From Adiantum capillus-veneris (Eukaryota; Streptophyta; Polypodiopsida; Polypodiales; Pteridaceae), in assembly GCA_014529385.2 (NCBI GenBank), contig CM043962.1:50935405-50999404 (forward strand): a stretch of DNA of 64,000 nucleotides. Reading direction: 5' to 3'. How positions within the stretch are numbered: position 1 is the first letter of the stretch; every line of letters begins with the position of its first letter. The translations under genes were made by a program, and so were the position numbers. This document shows, one piece after another, positions 44,997-55,690 of this stretch. The notes below the pieces were generated by a model that saw nothing but the letters and a program-made list of their open reading frames with translations, searched no databases and was not told the DNA's origin.

Positions 44997-45347
44997 AGTG
45001 GCTTCATGGAACAACGCATTAGTATTTGAGGCCCTCGATGGAGGGTTTCGAAGCTAGATTGTGTTGAAAATCCGGATGTTAGGATGCTAGAAAACTCCTC
45101 TAGATCGAACTATCTATTATGCAGCTTCCAGGATGCAAATGTTGTTTTCTACCAATCTATTGATCAAGTGCAAAAAAAGTACCAATCAGAAGTTAGTAAC
45201 AAGTGGCTGCTTCTAGTGACTGCAACTTTGCAAGGCAGGAAGAGTTGAGCTTAGCTCTCCAAAGACAACTTTCTTGAGCTAGTAACATGCAATGTGGGCC
45301 GAGATAGTATAGCCATATCTTCTCCCTTTCAAAATGGAACTTGTCAG

Positions 45348-45352
<5 letters not shown>

Positions 45353-45393
<41 letters not shown>
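45353..45393. repeat. (CT)20 microsatellite
   Basis: Forty-one bases of CT/GA, followed by a C/T-rich tract to about 45425. Confidence 0.95.
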
Positions 45394-45398
<5 letters not shown>

Positions 45399-45595
45399 CT
45401 CCCCCTCCCCCCCTCTCTCTCTCTTGCCCAAAAGAACAGAGCTGATTTCTATTATTGAAAAACACTTGGAGATGCAGAAGGTCAACCCTATCCAAGCCTC
45501 GGCTACACCAAATCAAGGGCTACACCAAAGTGGTATCTGTGAGAATGGAGCGAAAGGGATGGTGACACGGGAGCATAGGAGAGAGGAGATAGAAA

Positions 45596-45712
<117 letters not shown>

Positions 45713-46614
45713 AGCCCGTGTCCATAACCTCGCGATGGCCCTCTGCCACCTTGGCCCAGCTCCATCTTTCGGCATTGATTTGCTACCCCCGCTGCCGTTG
45801 TGTGTTGCTGTGTGTTTGTCAGAGTCTAGGGTTGTGTGTTTTGTTGGCTTGTTGCATGTGTACGTGCTGTCACAAATTGCTGACGTGTCAAGCCACTGAA
45901 GACCTGAGCCGACTTGTAGATCCCGAGTGAGGTGCCTAAAGCCTAAGTGAAGAAGCAGCAGAAGAAGTCTTACCAACTTATGGGACCTTGTCCGATGGGG
46001 CCCAAGTGACCTAGAGAGATTAAATAAAGCAGGACCAACACACACACACACCAAAACTCTTGTGTGGAGAATCAATGACGTGGCATCAATTGTATGGACA
46101 ACCCACAAAACTCGTTGACATGTTGATGTGGCATCTGTATGGGTTTCTGCATTTTACGCTGATGATGTGGTAGCTGTACAAATTTCCGCAAAATGCACTG
46201 GCAACTTTTGGACCAGAAGCTTTTAGAACTTGAAGTTTTTCATGTAATCGCTTTTGAGAGGCCAAGGGCCTTCAAATATGAACCAAGGGCTCATTCTCTG
46301 ACATGCTTCTGCGCGAAGGTGCAAAGGATGGAGTACTGGTGATGTATTGAGTTCAAGCAATATAAAGAAATACCGTAAGGGGCGCAAAGGTTTGGGGCCA
46401 GTGCTTTCTTGAAAATGCTTGCCACGGATTAGCAAATTGCAACTTGTGGTTTTTGGACATCTTTCAGCAGGTCTCTTTTCTTAAACCGATAACCTTGGAG
46501 GTTTCGTGTGATTTGTATATCTTGGGGCTACGATCACCGCCACAGGAACATTGTTAGGAAATAGGACAAGTAGATATTAGAGTAGTTCACTTAATGGAGA
46601 GAGAATTTTCACAC

Positions 46615-46616
<2 letters not shown>

Positions 46617-46683
<67 letters not shown>
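46617..46683. repeat. (GA)33 microsatellite in copia LTR
   Basis: About 67 bases of GA inside the 3' LTR of the minus-strand copia. Confidence 0.95.
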
Positions 46684-46684
<1 letters not shown>

Positions 46685-46967
46685 ACAATATACGTGGTTC
46701 ACCCAATGTGGGCTACGTCCATGGGAAAGCTGCCACTCAATGGCTTTAGTACTTCAAACTAGAAGTAGGTTAGAAAGGGATTATACCCTTTATGGAGCTC
46801 CCGCCTTGCTTCACTCTCACCACCTCACACACACCTTGTTGCATCAACTTCACAATATGTTTTGTGTGCAGGAGACGCCTCCTTTAATAGGCCAAAAGGG
46901 TTGTCCTCTCTCATGAGAGATAACTGTGTGTAGCCGCCCTTGTGTAGAGAAGTCTAAGTTGAACTCT

Positions 46968-46972
46968 CCAGT
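46968..46972. repeat. Target-site duplication (left) of nested element
   Basis: CCAGT, identical to 51332-51336 at the other end of the nested element. Confidence 0.93.
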
Positions 46973-48200
46973 TGTAAGGTGCAGTGGAATGAATGTTTGA
47001 ACTTTGCTCAAGATGAGTGCCTCTGAACTGTGCTCAAGGTTCCTTTTGTTCTTATGGAAGGGAGAGCCTTCCGTTCTTAATGAGAGAGTGCAATGATCAT
47101 AAACAAAGTGAATGGACACTGTGCGTGCAAGTGTATGAGACTGAGAGATAGAGAGAGAAGAGAATACGACACCAGAGACGTAAAACCCTCCTGCGAAGGC
47201 CCCACTCTCTATGGCGAGAGCGGTCTACTTATGATTGCACAAATCTCTACAATGCTTGGACTTGCCGACGATGTCGACGACGACGAGACGGGCTGAAATC
47301 TGGAAACTCTAAGGGTTGAAATCTGCAAATCTTCTATCTGCTGAATTTTGACTCTATGTCAATGACTACGACGATGGCGACGATCCGACGACGACGCGCT
47401 GAAAACGCAGATGTTGAAATCTGCGTTTTCCGGGCTGAAACTATAAACCTTGCGGAAACTGACCGCGTGGCGAGGAACTGTTGCAGGAAGGTGAGATTTG
47501 CGAGGTTTGGGGCTTGATCTGCGGTGTCTAAGGGCTGAAAACTGAAAACGCTGATGTTCCTTGATGTTCCGTCGTGATGATCTGCAAAAACGCTGAGTTG
47601 TCCTGCAGATGCAAAAACGCTAGGGCTGAAAATCTGCAAATCTGTCACCGGTTGGTCTGCAAATGCAAAACGCTAGGCTGATCTGCTATGTCGTGATGGC
47701 GCCGGGGCTGATTTGCTGTGCACCAAAATGCCAGGGCTGATCTGATCCAAAAACGCTAGCTTTATGCTTGTGAAGCAAAAACGCTAGGGCTTGGGGTTCT
47801 GTTGAGAAGTTGCCTGTTGAGCGAATGCTCTTGCTGCCTCTTTTGCCAGAAAGTGCTAGCTCTAGTTTTCTTATATACAAACTTAGCAAAATTGCCCTAC
47901 CTACTTTCCAACAAAAATCACTTAAAAATAATAAGTGAAAAATGTCAAAAATAGGGAAAATAGGTCTATGCACTATAAAAATGCTATTGATGGGATCTGA
48001 CTGGAATCTGATGGTCATGCTATGTGCAACTAGAGGATATGCATCTAATCTAAGTGTCTGTATATGCACGGTCTGCGAACAGACTCACAAAAGTGCCAGA
48101 TCACTTCCTATTCTAGACTGACTTGACTGAACTGAACCCTGATCATGCTGTAGCTTGTCCACGGACACATAGGGTTGAAACTTGAATGTGTCACGTGACA
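46973..48200 (-). repeat. 3' LTR of nested non-autonomous element
   Basis: 1,228 bp, TG..CA ends. Holds a 12-bp-stem hairpin at 47401-47430, many copies of an AAAACGCTAG-type word between 47590 and 47790, and a terminal palindrome TGTCACGTGACA at 48189-48200. Confidence 0.93.
47401..47430. other. Perfect 12-bp inverted repeat in LTR
   Basis: GAAAACGCAGAT, six-base loop, ATCTGCGTTTTC. The same hairpin is kept in the other LTR at 50564-50593 with one change in the loop only. Confidence 0.9.
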
Positions 48201-48213
48201 TCCCTTCCTTTTC
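48201..48213 (-). promoter_or_regulatory. Polypurine tract of nested element
   Basis: On the minus strand GAAAAGGAAGGGA sits immediately before TGTCACGTG, the 3' LTR start. Confidence 0.88.
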
Positions 48214-48457
48214 AAAGTGAGGTACTGGTACCGAACTGTATGGCGTCGAGGGAGATCGCCAATAGCATCCGGAATCCTGGAAGGGACTCTTCGCCGGCCC
48301 ACTTTGATGTGTGGGTTGTGCGGTACTTGAACTTAATAAAGGTCTGCAACGCTTGCTTCTTTGGGCTGCGCCGAAAGCGACACAAATTCTTCTGTGGCTC
48401 CTTCAATGCTTCAACTTCGTCTAGAGTCATGCTTCTTTCTTCTTCAAGAATCTCCAT
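48212..48457 (-). CDS. Small ORF at 3' end of nested element
   Basis: The minus-strand ATG at 48457 opens 81 codons: MEILEEERSMTLDEVEALKE, then PQKNLCRFRRSPKKQALQTF. It is acidic at the start and basic in the middle, and ends next to the polypurine tract. It is not similar to any family I know; it may be the tail of a former longer reading frame or chance. It is separated from the gag-like ORF by about 350 bases that include stops. Confidence 0.3.
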   Translation of the reverse strand: MEILEEERSMTLDEVEALKEPQKNLCRFRRSPKKQALQTFIKFKYRTTHTSKWAGEESLPGFRMLLAISLDAIQFGTSTSL

Positions 48458-48813
48458 GGCTGAAAATTCTTGAAACCATTTCTAACACAAAAACATGAAC
48501 ATATCCATTCCATGTAAAGTGAGTGAAAAAAATCTTGTCTTCCTCAAAGGCTGTACATGCAATGTAGATGAACACATAGACGGAGTGCCTAACCGTTCAC
48601 CACACACACACAAACAATGAGAGCGAATCTTGTCTTTTTGATCTAAAGCAATCAACTGTGGCAATTCACAACGGAAATGCCCATGCTTGGTGCTCATACT
48701 TTCATGTGCTCTTTCTACAATTGTGTCATGCCAAGGAAGAGACATGGAATGTGACTTCCTTGAATGCATACTTTTCAGCTTTCCATGAACAATCCGCATA
48801 CATTTGTGTTCAT

Positions 48814-49644
48814 TCATGAGTGAAACGTGCTCAACGTACAATATTCATGCCTAGGAAAAGGGATCACATAAAGACACTGACTAAAATACAAGAAACGATC
48901 ACGAATGAAACACTTGATCACTACGTGCGTATGAATCATGCGAACACATAATACTTCCTGTGAGGGTTCTTTGGACCTTGGCTCGAGAGCCAAGATCGGT
49001 TCTTCTTGACTCATCAAATCTGAAATGAGGTTAGCTTCACTAGAGACAGTATCGACTAACACATCATCCGTGTGAACAATCACATCATCTTCATGCAACT
49101 CATCATACTTGTGAGAAATCACATCTTGATCATCATGGAAATCATCATGCTTGTCATTGTCATCCAAATCATCATGCAAATCATTGGCATTCAAACCATC
49201 ATGCTCATCATTATCATTCAATTCATCATGCTTCTCATAATCATGCAAGTCCTGTGTGTCATGCTTGGGAAAAGAAGAGACTGAGAGAGTCACCGTCTCC
49301 TGAATCTCTTGCATCTGTGCCTGCACTTGAGAAAAGAGTCGCAAGAACTCTTTCATGTGTCGGTCGCTCTGTTCTTGTCTTGCTTTGGCTGCCTTTCTTT
49401 CTGCTTTTCTTTCTGCGTGTCTGTGATCCATTTTTGCTCTTCTTTCTGCATTTCTTGCTTCGCGTTCTAACTTCCTTTCCATAAACAATTGCTCCAACTC
49501 CTCCATAGGAGTTAGTGCAATCCTTGGCGTAGATGGGGAAGGGGGAGGGTCGAAAAAACCTCCTGCTGGGGAAAATTCTTTTTCGCCTCTCTCATGCTCA
49601 TCACCTCCAAGCGAAGTATCCATTCCGCTTCGAGTGATGACCAT
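48814..49644 (-). CDS. Gag-like ORF of nested non-autonomous element
   Basis: The minus-strand ATG at 49644 opens 276 codons starting MVITRSGMDTSLGGDEHERG. A Pro-rich stretch (about residues 30-45) is followed by a long charged helix with coiled-coil character (residues ~48-105, repeated ERxA/ERKAERKAAKAR). Then comes a low-complexity Asp/His/Asn segment (residues ~130-175: short units like HDELNDNDEHD, DLHDDLDDNDKHDD). The N-terminal TRSG phrase is typical of plant gypsy gag. No zinc knuckle, protease or polymerase follows. It likely makes, or made, a capsid-type or RNA-packaging protein. The frame is intact. Confidence 0.6.
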   Translation of the reverse strand: MVITRSGMDTSLGGDEHERGEKEFSPAGGFFDPPPSPSTPRIALTPMEELEQLFMERKLEREARNAERRAKMDHRHAERKAERKAAKARQEQSDRHMKEFLRLFSQVQAQMQEIQETVTLSVSSFPKHDTQDLHDYEKHDELNDNDEHDGLNANDLHDDLDDNDKHDDFHDDQDVISHKYDELHEDDVIVHTDDVLVDTVSSEANLISDLMSQEEPILALEPRSKEPSQEVLCVRMIHTHVVIKCFIRDRFLYFSQCLYVIPFPRHEYCTLSTFHS

Positions 49645-50121
49645 CCACTGAAGTCGTGGGTTCTTGCGGGTTCTTGTGGTCTTGGGTTCTTAAGTTCACG
49701 AGGAACTTGGGTTCTTGCGGATCTTGGTTCTTGGGGTTCTTGAGTTCTTGAGGTTCTTGCGGGTCTTGAGGTTCTTCTTTTGCTTGCAATCTGTGTTAGA
49801 GAAGGATCTTCTCTTCACCCGAGTTTTGCTCTTTTCCGTGGGCCGCACCCCTTGGTGGCCTTGCGCTCACACCAAGGTTGCTTTTTCCCACCTCACGTCG
49901 ATTGACCGGCCGCTAAGTGCACGGTCCGCTCTCAATGAGTGAAAAGAGGCACAAGGGGAGGCTGGACAAGCCCTTCTTTCCTGGGATTCCTGTCACTCTT
50001 CAAAAACACGATTAGGAATCGACACGCCCAAGCGAACTTGGGTTTGTGCGACCTCAACAAGCAAAAAAAAATTCTGTGGTTCTTGTGGTTCTTTCCTTGA
50101 GTGATACAGAACACTACCAAA

Positions 50122-50133
50122 GCTCTGATACCA
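50122..50133 (-). promoter_or_regulatory. Primer binding site (initiator Met tRNA) of nested element
   Basis: Plus strand GCTCTGATACCA; on the minus strand TGGTATCAGAGC, one base after the 5' LTR end. Confidence 0.92.
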
Positions 50134-50134
50134 A

Positions 50135-51331
50135 TGTAAGGTGCAGCGGAATGAATGTTTGAACTTGCTCAAGAGGAGTGCTCCGAACTGTGCTCAAGGT
50201 TCCTTTTGTTCTTATGGAAGGGAGAGCCTTCCGTTCTTAATGAGAGAGTGCAATGATCATAAACAAAGTGAATGGACACTGTGCGTGCAAGTGTATGAGA
50301 CTGAGAGATAGAGAGAGAAGAGAATTCGACACCAGAGACGTTGTAAAACCCTCCTGCGAAGGCCCCACTCTCTATGGCGAGAGCGGTCTACTTATGATTG
50401 CACAAATCTCTACAATGCTTGGACTTGCCGACGATGTTGACTACGACGAGACGAGCTGAAATCTGGAAACTCTAAAGGCTGAAATCTGCAAATCTTCTAT
50501 CTGCTGAATTCTGACTCTATGTCGGTGATGCCAGCGATGGCGACGATGCGACGACGAGGCGCTGAAAACGCAGATGCTGAAATCTGCGTTTTCCGGGCTG
50601 AAACTATAAACCTGGCAGAAATTGACCGTGCGGCGAGGAACTGCTGCGGGAAGGTGAGATCTGCGAGTTCGGGGCTAGATCTGCGGTGTCTAAGGGCTGA
50701 AAACTGAAAATGCTGATGTTCTGTCGCGATGATCTGCAAAAACGCTGAGTTGTCTCGTAGATGCAAAAACGCTAGGGCTAAAAATCTGCAAATCTGTCGC
50801 CGGTTGTTCTGCAAATGCAAAACGCTAGGCTGATCTGCTGTGTCGTGATGGCGCCGGGGCTGATCTACTATGCACCAAAACGCCTGGGCTGATCTGATCC
50901 AAAAACGCTAGCTTTATGCTTGTGAAGCAAAAACGCTAGGGCTTGGGGTTTTGCTGAGAAGTTTCCTGTTGAGCGAATGCTCCTGCTGCCTCTTTTGCCA
51001 GAAAGTGTAGCTCTAGTTTGCTTATATACAAACTTAGCAAACTTTCCAACAAAAGTCACTTAAAAATAATAAGTGAAAAATGTCAAAAATAGGGAAAATA
51101 GGTCTATACACTGTAAAAATGCTACTGATGGGATCTGACTGGAATCTGATGGTCCTGCTGTGTGCAACCAGAGGATATGTATCTAATCTAAGTGTTTGTA
51201 CATGCACGGTCTGCGAACAGACTCACAAAAGTGCCAGATCACTTCCTTTTCTAGACTGACTTGACTGAACTGAATCCTGATCATGCTGTAGCTTGTCCAC
51301 GGACACATAGGGTTGAATGTGTCACGTGACA
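50135..51331 (-). repeat. 5' LTR of nested non-autonomous element
   Basis: 1,197 bp, same ends and features as the other LTR, with several small deletions (for instance CTACCTA missing near 51040 and a CTTGAAA loss near 51315). Confidence 0.93.
50564..50593. other. Perfect 12-bp inverted repeat in second LTR
   Basis: Same stem as 47401-47430; loop GCTGAA in place of GTTGAA. Confidence 0.9.
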
Positions 51332-51336
51332 CCAGT
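51332..51336. repeat. Target-site duplication (right) of nested element
   Basis: CCAGT, identical to 46968-46972. Confidence 0.93.
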
Positions 51337-51660
51337 GCGCCGATGTGTGGCCGCCCTTGAGAAGACAAGTCCGCCATTGGATTCGACCACCCGCCACCGG
51401 CCATGGACTTTCGCCCACTGACCATTGACTACCGGCCATCGACTATCTGGCTGGTCGTTTTCCAATCACTTTCCGGCCACCGTCGGGCCATCTTATTCTT
51501 GCGAAAAGGGAATATTCTTGCGAGTGTGAAATTTTGGTTTTCCGATAAGTGATTTTTGTTACATATGATGGCTTCTCCTCATAACGGGGGTTTGCCGCCT
51601 TACAAATGTGCATTTTTATGACTAAAAGTTACAAGGGGTGAATTAGCTCCATACTTAACA

Positions 51661-51672
51661 ATCTCCCACTTG
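51661..51672 (-). promoter_or_regulatory. Polypurine tract of minus-strand copia
   Basis: AAGTGGGAGAT followed by TGTTAAG on the minus strand, the standard 3' LTR junction of Tork-type copia. Confidence 0.85.
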
Positions 51673-51719
51673 GAGAGTGATCTCCATACCAAACGTGTGA
51701 CTTCTTTCCATCTTGGTTT

Positions 51720-52250
51720 CTTATCCTTGAATGCCGATTGAAAATGAGCAAAAGCTCAACTACTCCTTGTTGACTACCTTTGTAAACATGTCTGCAGGAT
51801 TCTCGCTTGTGTGCACCTTTTCTAGCTTTAGTTGTCCTTCTTGTAAAAGAGTACGCATGAAGTGATATCTCACCTCAATGTGCTTTGTCCTTGAGTGAAA
51901 GGCTTAATTCTTCGCAAGATGAATGGCGCTCTGATTGTCACAGTACAAAACACAATTGTTTTGCTTGTATCCAATCTCCTCCAAGAATTTGCGAAGCCAC
52001 AAAATTTCTTTGCTTGCCTCCGTCATTGCTATATATTCTACTTTTGTGGTAGAAAGTGAGACCACCTTCAGCAGCTTTGAAGCCTAACTTATTATTGTGC
52101 TTTCAACTGTGAAGACATAGCTAGTAGTGCTCTCACGTGCCATATCTGCATGAGCATATCCTTGCAAGATAATTTCAGTGCCTCCAAAATACAAAGCATT
52201 TGTTAAGTATCCACTTCACAGCTTACCAGTGCTCTTTACCAGGATTGTCC
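51720..52250 (-). pseudogene. Copia RNase H remnant
   Basis: Minus-strand phrases GYAHADMAREST, STIISWASKLLKVVSLSTTK, VEYIAMTEASKEILWLRKFL, VLYCDNQSAIHLAKN, SRTKHIEVRYHFMRTLLQEG and HTSENPADMFTK are the copia RNase H landmarks in order. One stop replaces a residue after HLAKN and shifts occur, so it is broken. Confidence 0.85.
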
Positions 52251-52256
52251 ATGAAT

Positions 52257-53744
52257 CTACTGACAACTTCCACTGCACGTGCAATGTCCTGGCCTTCTCC
52301 AGACCATAGCATACATTAGAGAACCTATCGCTGCAGCATATGGAACTTTAGACATATAGGCTCTCTCTTCTTGTGTCTTTGGACACATATCTTTGGTTAG
52401 TTTAAAGTGACTAGCCAAAGGTGTAGAAACCGTTTTTGCATCTTGCATTGCAAACCTTTCTAGTACCTTCTTGATGTAATCCTCTTGAGATAGCTTTAGT
52501 GTCTTCTTAATCCTGTCCCTTGATATCTTCATACCTAGTATTTGCTTTGCAGTACCTAAGTCTTTCATTGAAAAAGATTTAGACAGCTCCTCTTTTAGGT
52601 CTTTGATATCTTGCATGTTAGCACTTGCAATCAGCATGTCATCATTATACAACATTAAGATGATGAACTTCCCATCTCCTAAATTCTTTGTGTAGACGTA
52701 GTGATCCGAGTTACATCTTCTGAATCCGTGATCCAACATCCATCGATCGAACTTCAAGTACCACTATCTTGATGCTTGCACTACCATGGGTCTATACCTT
52801 GCACTTTCCTTTAAGGGTGAATCTGGGCTTATCCTAGATTCATCTAGGTATATCTTGATGCTTGCTTTATACCATACAAGCTCTTCTACCATTTTCTCTT
52901 TATCTTTTACTTCATATCCCTTTGGTTGAAGCGTGTAAATTTCCTTCTCTAAGTCACCATGAGGAAACACTGTACATCTCATCCATTTGCTCAAGATTTA
53001 AGTCATGAGCAACCACAAGCCTTAGGACAAGCAGACAAGCCTAACTAAGTTCATTTTTACATTAGGAGAAAATATTTCATTGAAATTAATACCTTTCTTT
53101 TGGGAAAACACTTTTACCACAAGTTTGGACTTGTACCTTTTGCTCCCACCTTCTTCTTCCTTCAGCTTAAAAAACCGTTTGTTTTGCAGTGCCCGCTTAC
53201 CTTTAGGCAACTCAACCAACTCCCATGTTTGGTTGCGATGTAATGAGTACATTTCTACTTGCATGCTCTTCATCCATTCTTCTTTGGATTCGCGTTGCAT
53301 AGCTTCTTCATATGATTCCGGCTCTCCAGAATCTGAGACCAAGAGATGTTTGAAGGAAGGAATGAACCTATCTGGAGGTCTACTTGCTCTTGTAGATCTT
53401 CTGGGCATAGGTTGAGGCTTCTCATTTGGTTGACGTTGTTGTACACTGTCACTGCTTGCACTCCTTGAGTCTTCACCGTCCTCAACCTCCATGTACTCAT
53501 CACCTGTTTCTTTTGTTTGTTTTCTTTCCAAGTTATCTTTGTACATATTTTGTTCGTTGAAAATTATATCCGTACTTCTAAAGATTTTATCATTTTCAGG
53601 ATTCCATAGGCAATACCCAAAGTCAGCTTCTCCATAGCCAATGAAGAAACACTTTTTGGACTTTGCATCTAGTTTTGACCTTAGGCTTCTATCTATGTGT
53701 ATGAAAGCCTCGCACCCAAACACTTTGAGAAATGTATAATTCAC
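52257..53744 (-). pseudogene. Copia reverse transcriptase and linker (broken)
   Basis: The 240-codon frame (53022-53744) covers the integrase C-terminal strand (KVFGCEAFIHI, KKCFFIGYGEADFGY) and the RT start (RRSTRASRPPDRF, EEAMQRESKEEWMKSMQ, then FSQKKGINFNEIFSP). The 76-codon frame at 52764-52994 follows with QPKGYEVKDKEK. The 166-codon frame (52257-52757) holds FIILMLYNDDMLIAS, where the usual YVDD is YNDD, DLGTAKQILGMKISRD, and the palm end. Frames change between pieces, so the enzyme is not made. Confidence 0.85.
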
Positions 53745-54340
53745 TGATTTACTTGTTCATGCCTCTTTTGGAACTCCCCATCCAATGCCGTTGAGGGTGA
53801 CCGGTAAATTAAGTACACAGACGTACTTATTGCTTTTGCCCAAAGCTCAAGCGGTAGGCCTGCATGTAGCCGCATGCTTTGTGCTCGCTTCATGATTGTT
53901 CTGTTCATCCTTTCCGAAATGCCATTTTGTTGAGGTGTCCTTGGGGTTGTCCTTTGCCTCTGAATGCCATTGCTAGCACAAAAGCTTTCAAAAGCTTGGG
54001 TGCAATATTTGCCTCCATTGTCGGATTTGAGACATTTAAGCTTGATATCTGCTTCATTCTCCACAAAAGCTCTCCACCTTTGAAATATGGAGAACACATC
54101 GGGTTTAGTCTTCATTACATAAATCCATGTTTTCCTAGCTGCATCGTCTATGAATGTTACATGGTACAACGAGCCACCGAGGAATGGTGTACTTGCAAGT
54201 TGCAGAACCCCAAACATCAGAATGAACCAATTCAAGTTTTTTTATTTTTTCTTTTATTTCTTGCTTTTTGAAATTTTACTCTCTTTTGTTTACCGTAGAG
54301 ACAATCTTCACAGAACTCTAAGTTCACTTCTTTAAAGCTG
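53741..54340 (-). pseudogene. Copia integrase (broken)
   Basis: FCEDCLYGKQKRVKF at about 54290 is the end of the zinc-binding region. SDVWG holds the first Asp in a shifted frame. Then YHVTFIDDAARKTWIYVMK, LKSDNGGKYC (second Asp) and TPQQNGISERMNRTIM (Glu) follow in a 164-codon open frame. The two His of the zinc finger lie beyond the truncation point. Confidence 0.85.
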
Positions 54341-54349
54341 TGATCAATC

Positions 54350-55690
54350 ATTACCTACATCCACTACTCACACACATAGTGGTTCACTTAATGAACAAAA
54401 ATCAGCCTCCTCTCTCAGTTTGGGCGCCCCCTCTTGAGATGAGACTATCAAATAACTCTCTCAATTTGGGCGCCCCCTCTTGAGATAAGACTATCAAATA
54501 ACTCAGAGACTGTCATGTATCCAGTTTGCCTCTTTTGAGTTAATTCCTAGTATCCACCGACTTATTTAAATGACTTTGGACTGAGCCTAGACACCCTTTT
54601 ACTGCTCGGATTTTAGTGTCAACTGGCCCGACCATCTTGTGGCGACATGCACTTCCCAACTATAGGTGAAACTCTTGGCCGTCAGTTGTTTCACACTGGC
54701 CACACAATGTCCGGCCATTTGTGACTTTAAAAAAGGTCCCAAAAATTAAATAAAAATTATGGGAAAGAAACCAACAACTAAGGTTAGTGGTTGCCATAGC
54801 CTTGTGACATACCCCCGTCTTGAAATCGCAAACGTCCTCAATTGCATGTCAAATATACATGCCATAGATGATTTAGTGCGATTAGCACCCTTTTATCATC
54901 ACATGTATCCGCAGGAAAGGTCATGAAACATAGATACAAATGACATCACTTAATGACACCTTCATAATTTTGCAAGTGAGCATAATACCTTTAGCATTTG
55001 TAGAGCAGTGTCCACTTCTATTGCTCTAAATCCGTATGTACATTTGATATGCTAGCTCCATCATTACCCCTCTTTCGAACTCGTTGAGTTGGGGCATACA
55101 TAGGCTGCAACCCAAAGGCCTCAAGGTAAAGCTGCAATACATTTTGGTGACTCCAAAACTTCACTCTTTCATCCACTTTGCATCCTTAGGTGGATAGTTC
55201 TTAAACTTCACCAAATAGCGTCTTGCAACTTTTCCCTTAACTTTTCTTCCCTTATGTGCCAAAATCTGCTCAGGTACCAAGATCTCATCAAGTTCCTCAA
55301 CATCTGGCTGATCCTCATCTGACATATCTTTTGGCACATCACCCGCAAGGAATATTAGAACTTCAAAGAAGACTCACGTGAAACGCATTATGAATCTTTC
55401 AAGTGTCGGGTAATTTCAGCCTAAACGCAACATCGCTCTTCTTCTTAAGTACTCGAAAAGGTCCATAATAACGCATGCTGACCTTCGAAACAACCTTTCC
55501 TTGCTCTTTATCTTCTTTAACCTTGCCTTTTTAAACCGTAAAAATTTTGTCCTTTGTGTGCAAAATGGGAGGAATCTTTTTACCACCCTCCACAATCTCA
55601 AAAGGTGTCGCCTGTTGACGAATGCACCATATTGTTGTAGGCTTACTCAAGAATGGGTAGTTACTGTCCCCACTTGCCCTTATTATCTGT
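54350..55690 (-). mobile_element. 3' fragment of a gypsy chromovirus, minus strand
   Basis: On the minus strand, from 55690: VHSSTG, then EIVEGGKKIPPILHTKDKIF, an internal deletion of about 40 codons, FKKARLKKIKSKERLF, RYYGPF, KIHNAFHVSLL, DEDQPDVEELDEILVPEQIL and GKVARRYLVKFKNYPP. These match the intact chromovirus at 62.0-62.7 kb with several stops and shifts. The fragment ends with a polypurine tract (CAAGACGGGGGTA, about 54814-54826) and an LTR beginning TGTCACAAGG, which differs from the intact element's LTR after TGTCAC. It is thus a related but distinct family member, heavily decayed. Confidence 0.8.
54412..54499. repeat. 44-bp tandem duplication
   Basis: CTCTCARTTTGGGCGCCCCC..ACTATCAAATAA occurs twice in a row with two substitutions. 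Confidence 0.88.

Larger units (their letters stand above)
46973..51331 (-). mobile_element. Non-autonomous LTR retrotransposon nested in copia LTR
   Basis: Two long LTRs (46973-48200, 1,228 bp; 50135-51331, 1,197 bp) flank only 1.93 kb of internal DNA. The element is flanked by a perfect 5-bp duplication CCAGT. The primer site complementary to initiator-Met tRNA lies one base from the right LTR and the polypurine tract abuts the left LTR, so the orientation is minus. LTRs start TGTCACGTGACA and end CACCTTACA on the minus strand. The internal part has a 276-codon gag-like ORF and no protease, RT or integrase, so it must rely on another element's enzymes. Visible substitutions and indels between LTRs show it is older than the chromovirus at 56 kb. 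Confidence 0.93.
46552..54345 (-). mobile_element. Ty1/copia (Tork-like) element, minus strand, 5'-truncated and hosting an insertion
   Basis: The 3' LTR on the minus strand is split: 51660 down to 51332 and 46972 down to 46552 (about 745 bp after removing the nested element). It starts TGTTAAG and ends CCTAACA. The tract CAAGTGGGAGAT (51661-51672, minus strand) is the usual copia polypurine tract. RNase H, RT and integrase remnants follow up to about 54345, where homology to copia stops inside the pre-integrase zinc region. RT phrase ILGMKISRDR and RNase H phrase HTSENPADMFTK are characteristic of the Tork (Tnt1) lineage. The 5' part, including gag and the 5' LTR, is missing. Confidence 0.85.

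Noticed and set aside
47093-47296. 67-codon plus-strand ORF present twice (also 50253-50459)
   Set aside because: Its duplication is explained by the two LTRs; it is antisense to the element and shows no domain.
49072-49284. Ile-rich 70-codon ORF
   Set aside because: Antisense shadow of the Asp/His/Asn repeat units in the gag-like ORF of the nested element.
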